64,000 bases of DNA from Notospermus geniculatus (lineage: Eukaryota > Nemertea > Pilidiophora > Heteronemertea > Lineidae): NCBI GenBank assembly GCA_002633025.1, contig NMRB01000105.1:319426-383425 (forward strand), read 5' to 3'. Below, in pieces: positions 59,801 through 64,000 of the stretch (position 1 is its first letter; the number at the start of each line of letters is the position of its first letter). Made by a program: the position numbers and the translations under genes. The notes below the pieces were generated by a model. It was not told where the DNA came from. It searched no databases and saw only the letters and a program-made list of their open reading frames with translations.

Positions 59801-62800
59801 AGTATAGACATAGCAAAATATACGCTACCTGCCAAGACAGGAAAAACTGAACTAAATGAACTTGGCCCTGAAAATGACACGTCAGGGAAAAAATCAATGG
59901 AGGAAATTTGGATTTCTATTAGATTTTTCCATCAGGGCCAAAGCCATAGCATTATTGGCCCTGGTAAGTATGGAAGAGGCCATCTCATCATGGACTTTTA
60001 TTACCTGCAGATTTTTCTGTCGGGGCCGAAGCCATAGCATTATTGGCCCTTGTAAGTACGGAAGTGGCCATCTCAAGCTACTCATGTTCCTCACTTGGAT
60101 GAGGTCTTTTACTTGCCCTTGCAAAGGTACAAGGTACAAGGCACCACGGCTTACTGTCCACGCGAGGGACGTGAAGAGCCAGGGATGATTTATCCCATAT
60201 GGCCCAGGCTGGACTCGAACCCGGGACCTGCCGCTTGCTAAAAGCAGATGTGATAACACTAGGTTATCAAGGCTCCTCATATGAAGGAAATAAAGCAGCT
60301 TGCTGTGTCAGGCATGACAAAAAATTTTCAATTCATATGTATGTACAGTAGGTTAATCTGGAGTGTAATGTATTTAGATAGGTCAAGTATCGGTGGCTGA
60401 TATTTTCACATGAACAGACTAGGCCTTTTTCTGGCGATTTAGACTAGGCTTTGTTTCTGCATACAAACCTTGAGTGCAGTTTGTACCACTGTAGTTGCTG
60501 CATAGTTTAACCCTCGTGATCCTATCGTCATTAGGGCAGCACAACCTCGGTCTTTCGCTGTTGCTATACAATCATCTATATCCTGAAAAGAGATGAGGGG
60601 TCAATCAGTGTCTGGCTGGCAAATCCCTGCCCATACCCGGGCAAATTATCACTGTCATCACTCCTTTTGCCACTTGACTGACTTGCCACATACACAATAA
60701 TGACAGGGGTGCAGCGAGCAGGGGGAGGGGGAAAAGGCTCCCCAGAACAAAAAGAGAAAAAACAAATTTTTGTTCTAAAAGGTCATTTCCCACTTCAAGC
60801 CAAGTTATTGTAGTGTCAAATGTGGGGTAAAATCATCTGACAGGGTGTAGATTTTCAATTTTTTCTGGGTGAGGCCCCAGACACCCTCCAGACTCAATAA
60901 ATGTTGCCCCCTTAGCTTCGCCCCCGAATGGTAGTTGTAAGATCACAGAGGTCTGGAATTGCCGGTTTCCTGCTTCTCCTGTTGGTGATGGTCAGCATTG
61001 CTGACCACACAGCAGGCTGTTGATATCTTTGAATCAAAGTCCTGACACTGACGCTTTTGATATCATAATGTTGAAGGAGCTATATCCCAGTGGCAAAGCC
61101 AGTCTGTGTCACCTTACAACTGCAATTTCGGTTCACATGAGAAAAACATTCTGACATACCTGTTGCATTTAGGAACTTACGTGTAAAGCTTATGATTTAA
61201 ATGGAGTTTAAAGACACCTTCTCAGGTGGATACTGGCAAAAATCTTGATGCACAAAATCACCCTTTGGCAAGACAGCCAAGGTCCTAATACGATGTGGTA
61301 TCAGGGCCTAACGAGCACCTACCCTTTCTCTTTTCATGAGCTGTGGATGGACAAATTTTCTGTAGAGAATACTGGACCCTCTGGTAGCCGGCGACAGCAG
61401 CCATATCACAAAGACGATTTTGATTTCGTAATAAAATGGAATCCTGAAATGAAATTTGGAAAATTAGTTAACGACTCTGATCATGAGAGCCACTCAGATA
61501 TTCCAAGAATCCCAAATTATAGACATTCAGGCCCGTATGCACCAAACAAAGATTATCTTGAACTCAGGTTGAGCCACAACTTTTCAGTTCAGGTTTGCCA
61601 GAGCATGGTGTGACAATGGAAAAGTTGTGGCTCAACCCTCAGTTCAAGATAATCTTCGTTTGGTGCATACGGCCCTCAAGGTGAACATGAATAAAATGTA
61701 GGAGGAAACAAGATGATCAACAGTATGTATAGATTTTTCCATCAGGGCCGAAGCCATAGCATTATTGACCCTGGTAAGCATGGAAGAGGCCATCACAAGC
61801 TACTCATGTTCCTCACTTGGATGAGGTCTTTTACTTGCCCTTGCAAAGGTGCAGGGTACAAGGCACCACGGCTTACTGTCCCATGCGACGGACGTGAAGT
61901 GCCAGGGATGATTTTTCCCATATGGCCCCGGGATTCGAACCCGGGACCTGCCGCTTGCTGAGCGGACGTGATAACCACTCAGCTATCAAGATCAACAGTA
62001 GAGTTATCAAGACAATAAACGTGCCCTAGTTGCAGATTGTGGCAGATATTTGGGATTTGAACAAAACGTGGTCCTTACCATGATAGGAAGACATCTGTGA
62101 GTGTTTCTAAACAGGTAAATAAGGCAAAAACAATCCAATACATCATCCATCTCACCTGAAAGCAAAGAATGAGAGTAAAGGTGTCACTCCATGGGAGTGT
62201 CTTCTTGCACAAGTTGGCTCTCTATGGGCATCTCACCCATAGAAATTAGACACCCATAGTTTTGAAAACTATGGGTGTCTGTTTGTGTCTTGGTCCTAGC
62301 ATAATACGTCATATACGGTACGTCATAAGGAAATCAACAATGGTGAATTGACCATAGAGAGCTGACTCGTGTAAGAAACATACACGTGGAGTAGTCTGTG
62401 ACTTTTTAAGTTTCATCAAACATCCGTCTGCCGATGTGAGCGGAAGGCACACATCAACAGCAGCCAATCCGCTGAGAATCTCAGGGCAGTAGGAACAGGG
62501 GGGCAGCTGCCCCTCCCCCCCCCCCCCATATTTGGCTTGTCAACAAAAATAAAAATTTGGCAGGCTCGGCATTTGACTGCCTTTAGTCCCAAAAAAGCCC
62601 AACTCCAATAAACCAATGAACCACAATTACATGGCTAGAGTGTCCAATTTTGCTCTCAAATGCTGGAAAATGGCGTAAAGGCACTCTTATTTTGTCTGGA
62701 GCACTTCATAGATCATCAAATTTGAAGCTTTCCAACCGAAGTGCTCCAGAAAAAGAACTAATGGTTAACGCCATCATGTCCACTGGAGGCAATGAAAACA

Positions 62801-63286
62801 TTGAAATTCAGGTTAAGATGTTCTTTGACACTGATTGAACCGATTAAGAAAATCATGTTTATCTAATCATTATACACCGATTTCACATCTCGCACAATTG
62901 CAGCGGCTCTGGTAGAATTTCTGATGGCCACTTCCGTTTTCAACCTCACTACCAGGAGTACGGGCAAAAATTTCCTGGATTGAGGTTGAATTGTGCGCAT
63001 TGGTTCCCAATGCCACCACCAGGGGATGGATCCCTGGCGGCGGTATCGGCAACCAACACATGTTTTTCAACCTCGATTTCGGAAATATTTGCCTTACTCC
63101 TGGTAGTGAGGTTGAAAATGGAAGTGGCCGAGCCAAATTCTACCAGGGGCGCTGCGATCGTGCGAGATGTGAAATCGGTGTATTATGAACAGCGGATCAG
63201 CAGGAATACTCACATATTCTTTGACGTTTTTCGTCTTGACAGCCTTGTATGATGAGTAAGCCGGGTAAAGGGTCCCGAAGACCAAT
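44879..63286 (-). CDS. REEP: REEP1-4-type receptor expression-enhancing protein
   Basis: TB2/DP1/HVA22 family ER membrane protein that shapes ER tubules and links ER to microtubules (family knowledge). Exons in coding order: 63214..63286, 62079..62155, 61323..61443, 60469..60582, 56380..56476, 55903..55998, 52318..52412 and 44879..44950, all with matching phases. Only the short first exon (about 8 residues ending ...SR) lies beyond the window. The start [20 protein letters not shown] is nearly invariant in the family. The membrane hairpins follow ([39 protein letters not shown]), then [11 protein letters not shown], the helix [12 protein letters not shown]...[12 protein letters not shown], and [10 protein letters not shown] at the place of the REEP RSFSMQDL motif. 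The tail is basic and Ser/Thr-rich. The total of about 255 residues matches REEP2-4. The gene covers over 18 kb because of repeat-filled introns; the last is 7.4 kb. Confidence 0.93.
45190..45385. mobile_element. MITE, TGCCGTTAGAGGCCACC family
   Basis: Ends GGGACTTTCCTGCCGTTAGA and the inverse TCTAACGGCAGTAAAGTCTC, with TAGCGGTCCTAGGACGTCAT pairing in the arms. It lies in the last REEP intron. Confidence 0.85.
45499..45680. mobile_element. MITE, GGCGGTCTAGGAAAACC family, copy 3
   Basis: Ends GGCGGTCTAGGAAAACCTG and GGTTTTTCTAGACTGCC, with the centre TTTCAATAGCTGAAATCTAC shared with copies 1 and 2. Confidence 0.85.
45681..46918. other. REEP intron, no exon seen
   Basis: It includes a short foldback around 46100-46330 (AGAGCTTGTGCAGTGGC...TGCACAAGCTCTATAG) and a C-run with an N at 46552. 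Confidence 0.45.
46919..47310. mobile_element. Large foldback, about 390 bp
   Basis: Arms of about 110 bp: ACTGTATAATACGACTTATC, GGCCACCGCGGCCAACCTGC, AATTATTGACTATA and CCAGGCCAAGTTATGAAAGG are matched in inverse order at the right, ending GATAAGTCATATTATACAGT. Confidence 0.9.
47311..48118. other. REEP intron, repeat fragments
   Basis: Repeated TAGCCAATTNNTGTTACTGTAGCC-like words occur at 47530-47910 (TGTAGCCAAT several times in both halves). No exon is seen. Confidence 0.4.
48119..48256. mobile_element. Foldback element
   Basis: GTGTGTTTAGAGCACGTACC pairs with GTACGTGCTCTAAACACAC in loose form (TACGTGCTCTAAACACAC exact), and outer AAAGTGGAGGC/CAGGCATCTGG words match the right side. Confidence 0.65.
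48652..49088 (+). mobile_element. AGCAAAAGTAGGC repeat, copy 2 (interrupted)
   Basis: Starts GTGACCCAATCCAGCAAAAG and ends CCTACTTTTGCTGAAGCTGG then TCAC. It contains GACAATAGTAGTGGACAGCA. The MITE at 48719-48965 is inserted after AATGACCTTAC. Confidence 0.8.
48719..48965. mobile_element. MITE, GACAAATCCCAAATT family, copy 2
   Basis: Matches 35843-36115 over its length, with GACAAATCCCAAATTGACG at the left and GGCGGAAGTGCGG near the right. It is nested in the repeat at 48652-49088. Confidence 0.8.
49434..50068. mobile_element. MITE, AAAGTCCGGCAACAT family, copy 2
   Basis: Ends TAAAGTCCGGCAACATTTAAG and CTTAGATGTTGCCGGACTTTA (20-bp cores). It is longer than copy 1 because of a 300-bp unrelated middle that includes an A-run with one N at 49619. 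Confidence 0.8.
50149..50665. mobile_element. MITE, CCACGGAAAGATGTCGC family, copy 3 (interrupted)
   Basis: Same order of blocks as 43311-43530, but interrupted after AAGCCACAACGTCACG by the element at 50260-50562. Confidence 0.85.
50260..50562. mobile_element. Nested MITE, CAGGGTTTCCGCCAGA ends
   Basis: Ends CAGGGTTTCCGCCAGA and TCTGGCGGAAACCCTG, flanked by the 5-bp duplication TCACG (50255-50259 and 50563-50567). The inside repeats CATCCCCAA and is otherwise A/T-rich. The empty site is visible in the related copy at 43311. Confidence 0.93.
50666..51334. other. REEP intron, no exon assigned
   Basis: It contains one N at 51098 and a G-run. A 79-codon plus frame at 51065-51304 ([20 protein letters not shown]) looks somewhat protein-like but has no splice context or similarity. 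Confidence 0.35.
51335..51612 (-). mobile_element. tRNA-derived SINE
   Basis: Full-length, inverse orientation. The tail TGTATTTGTATTTGTGT comes first on the plus strand. The tRNA-like head (B box as GGGATTCGAACCC, A box end as AACCACTAGGCTATC) lies at 51549-51606. Confidence 0.92.
51901..52182 (-). mobile_element. tRNA-derived SINE
   Basis: Second full copy about 290 bp on, in the same orientation: TTGTATTTGTGTCAG tail, GGATTCGAACCCGGG B box and AACCACTCGGCTATC A box end. Confidence 0.92.
52650..52928 (+). repeat. Dispersed repeat with TACGAGTATACTCGTA, copy 2
   Basis: Two palindromes AGCTACGAGTATACTCGTAG about 40 bp apart, then the CACGCTAGAGGGCGTACAGC block. Inverse counterpart at 26575-26850. 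Confidence 0.75.
52929..54650. other. REEP intron, no exon seen
   Basis: Weak frames only. Segments near 54130-54370 carry TTGCGACC/TCGCATGCGAC words, like a decayed member of the CACTTGCGACTGG foldback family (41003-41466). Confidence 0.4.
54651..55077. mobile_element. MITE, GGGACC-TACAGGCAG family, copy 2 (interrupted)
   Basis: Homologous to 39852-40070: CAGGCAGCCTCCTCGTAG, then GGTTGGCATGAGAATCTAA, then CATTTGAGCC, then CTGCCTGTAGGGTCCC. It is split by 54759-54964. Confidence 0.85.
54759..54964. mobile_element. Nested element, ACTCATC/GATGAGT ends
   Basis: Inserted between ACATTAAA and TTAAACATC of the host MITE, so TTAAA is duplicated. Ends ACTCATCCGGCCC and GGGGGCAGATGAGT. The uninterrupted site is in the copy at 39852. 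Confidence 0.8.
56545..56845 (+). mobile_element. AGCAAAAGTAGGC repeat, copy 3 (interrupted)
   Basis: CAGCAAAAGCTGATGCTTGT, CAACCGAGGAAAGGGTTAAC and GACAATAGTAGTGGACAGCA appear in the family order. It is interrupted by 56666-56782. Confidence 0.8.
56666..56782. mobile_element. Near-perfect foldback MITE
   Basis: Ends AGGGAGGTTTCG and CGAAACCTCACT. The core GTTTATCTATTGTTTGGGTA is immediately followed by its inverse, so the arms meet with almost no loop. TAATA flanks both sides. The end sequence is like the AGGGAGTTT family at 6445 and 17762. Confidence 0.88.
57022..57178. mobile_element. MITE, GGGCCCGGTTGCACGAAAC ends
   Basis: Ends GGGCCCGGTTGCACGAAACT and its exact inverse, with GCGCTATCTTGGTGTTAGCG in the arms. 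Confidence 0.92.
57208..57475 (+). mobile_element. tRNA-derived SINE, plus orientation
   Basis: The head starts GATAGCCTAGTGGTTATCAC (A box); GGTTCGAATC (B box) is about 45 bp further. Then comes a common body (CTTGCAAAGG inverse, GAGGAACATGAGTAGCTTGA) and a tail of ACATACAAATACAAACACAA. It is the only plus-oriented copy of this family in the window. Confidence 0.93.
57476..59239. other. REEP intron, no exon seen
   Basis: A 148-codon plus frame at 57592-58038 has no similarity. The segment 58797-58860 (CAACAATGGTGAATTGCCCA) recurs at 62336-62390. Nothing else is recognised. Confidence 0.4.
59240..59481. mobile_element. MITE, AGTTTATACTTCGACGC ends
   Basis: Ends AAAGCCCAGTTTATACTTCG and CGAAGTATAAACTCGAGGCTTT (20-bp core). 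It sits between a GGTTTTCCTAGACTGCC fragment and CATATGTGAC. Confidence 0.85.
59487..59722 (+). mobile_element. AGCAAAAGTAGGC repeat, copy 4
   Basis: GTGACTAATCTGGCAAAAGT to TGCCTGCTTTTGCTGATCAC, with GACAATAGTAGTGGACAGCA inside and a small insertion (CCAAAAATAGATAAGAGAGG) around 59553. Confidence 0.8.
59923..60278 (-). mobile_element. SINE plus a truncated second copy
   Basis: A 3'-end fragment at 59923-59990 (AGATTTTTCCATCAGGGCCA) is followed by an almost full copy at 60005-60278 with the B box as ACTCGAACCCGGG. Both are in inverse orientation. Confidence 0.88.
61529..61676. mobile_element. Foldback, CCGTATGCACCAAAC ends
   Basis: AGGCCCGTATGCACCAAACA and its inverse, with AGATTATCTTGAACT and GGTTGAGCCACAACTTTTC in the arms. 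It lies 86 bp upstream of the acceptor of the REEP exon at 61323-61443. Confidence 0.88.
61715..62000 (-). mobile_element. SINE with 11-bp target duplication
   Basis: GATCAACAGTA at 61715-61725 and 61990-62000 flanks a full-length inverse copy with B box GGGATTCGAACCCGGG and A box end AACCACTCAGCTATC. Confidence 0.94.
62184..62396. mobile_element. Foldback with perfect internal palindrome
   Basis: The outer arms pair loosely (CTCCATGGGAGTG...CACGTGGAG). At 62248-62280 a perfect 33-nt palindrome (GACACCCATAGTTTT and inverse) is centred on G. Confidence 0.75.
62397..62872. other. REEP intron, no exon seen
   Basis: It contains a C-run at 62513-62527 and a hairpin around TCTGGAGCAC...GTGCTCCAGA at 62694-62754. 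Confidence 0.45.
62873..63182. mobile_element. Large foldback, about 310 bp, TA-flanked
   Basis: Ends TACACCGATTTCACATCTCG and its inverse; CACTTCCGTTTTCAACCTCA and CTACCAGGAGTA are repeated inversely in the right arm. It lies 31 bp downstream of the donor of the REEP exon at 63214-63286. Confidence 0.9.
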
Positions 63287-64000
63287 CTGCAAAGGGTATA
63301 GATTAGGAGAACCATCAGGCTACAAAACCAGTCGAGATATTCCACGACCATACCTTGACGAAATACTAGTTTGTAATGGAGAAAGGGGTCTGGTCAAGGG
63401 GGTTGGCATCACTTGAGGGGGTATAAAAGGGTCAAAGTCCTTCCCAAGTAGGCTCCGGAATCACAAAAGTGAAAGTCCCACGCATTTCCATAGTCAAACA
63501 TGTCAAAGTTCCTGAAATCAAGTGTTCGGTTTTGCGAATTGGCTAAAAATCGTAATAAATCCATATCAGATGTAAAAGTTCGAAAATTCATCCCTTCATC
63601 AAGGTTTCTGATTGGTTCAGTTTATTTAATCAATTAATTCAGCTCCATTGTTCTGCATTCCCGACTAGACTGTTCTGACATTTTTGAATTGCTTGCCAAC
63701 AGCACACATCCGCAGTGAACTAGTTCCCTTCCTTTTTGCTAGATATTACATATCTTCAAGATGAATGAGCTTCCTGACTTAGAGAACGTTTACAAACACT
63801 GCAATTGCATATTCAAGTCATTCAGTCCGGCACATCCGCTTTACCAGCTGTTTACACCTCGATCGGAGTAGCGCCACCTCGATTTGGGTAGCAGTACCTC
63901 GATTGACGTATGACACTCCGATCTAGGTAGGAAAATCAACCTCGATCGAGGTATTTTCCACAATTTCAGCCAAGTCAGACACTACTTCGATCGAGGTCAC
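63287..64000. other. REEP first intron (part)
   Basis: No first exon with an ATG and AG|GT donor was found, so it lies beyond the window. At the end, CCTCGATCGAGGT-type words recur (63858-64000). Confidence 0.5.

Noticed and set aside
61245-61613. 122-codon plus frame
   Set aside because: It is antisense to the REEP exon 61323-61443 and runs into a foldback element; the minus strand has the real family match and splice sites.

Overview
The window is animal nuclear DNA, not bacterial. It has spliced genes with GT-AG introns (one GC-AG), AATAAA signals, tRNA-derived SINEs and a very dense load of short foldback (MITE-like) elements. AGGCCT-, TACATGTA- and CCATGG-type palindromic motifs are frequent. 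The gene content (a Cys-loop receptor, a lipocalin, XK-related proteins, snRNP G, a REEP protein) and the repeat style suggest a marine invertebrate, either a non-vertebrate deuterostome or a lophotrochozoan. The species cannot be fixed from the sequence alone.

Layout. 1-1102 (+): last part of a nicotinic-type Cys-loop receptor subunit. 1.1-4.4 kb: CCATGG and AGGCCT palindromic repeats and two members of a hairpin retroelement family. 4.4-5.5 kb (+): possible two-exon transcript with a poly(A) signal. 6655-9491 (+): complete four-exon secreted lipocalin. 9.3-16.3 kb: a 3.5-kb tandem duplication carrying an intronless XK-related gene twice on the minus strand (889 and 891 aa) plus a stray copy of the last lipocalin exon. 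17-23 kb: mostly repeats. 24.3-30.7 kb (-): C-terminal nine exons of an unrecognised coiled-coil protein. 34.3-35.5 kb (+): SNRPG. 36-44.7 kb: no gene recognised, many MITEs. 44.9-63.3 kb (-): REEP1-4-type ER-shaping protein, eight exons, with introns packed with nested foldbacks and SINEs.

The genes do not form a functional cluster; they are ordinary, unrelated animal neighbours. The most notable points are three. First, the tandem duplication gave one XK-related copy a new upstream region made of antisense lipocalin sequence. Second, a family of short hairpin elements has 14-15 bp target duplications and a hammerhead-like core in one member. Third, foldback elements sit within a few bases of splice sites or supply the nearest poly(A) hexamer. 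No autonomous transposase, reverse transcriptase or viral gene was recognised. Exon coordinates were read by eye from splice consensus, phase continuity and protein similarity, so single-base errors are possible.
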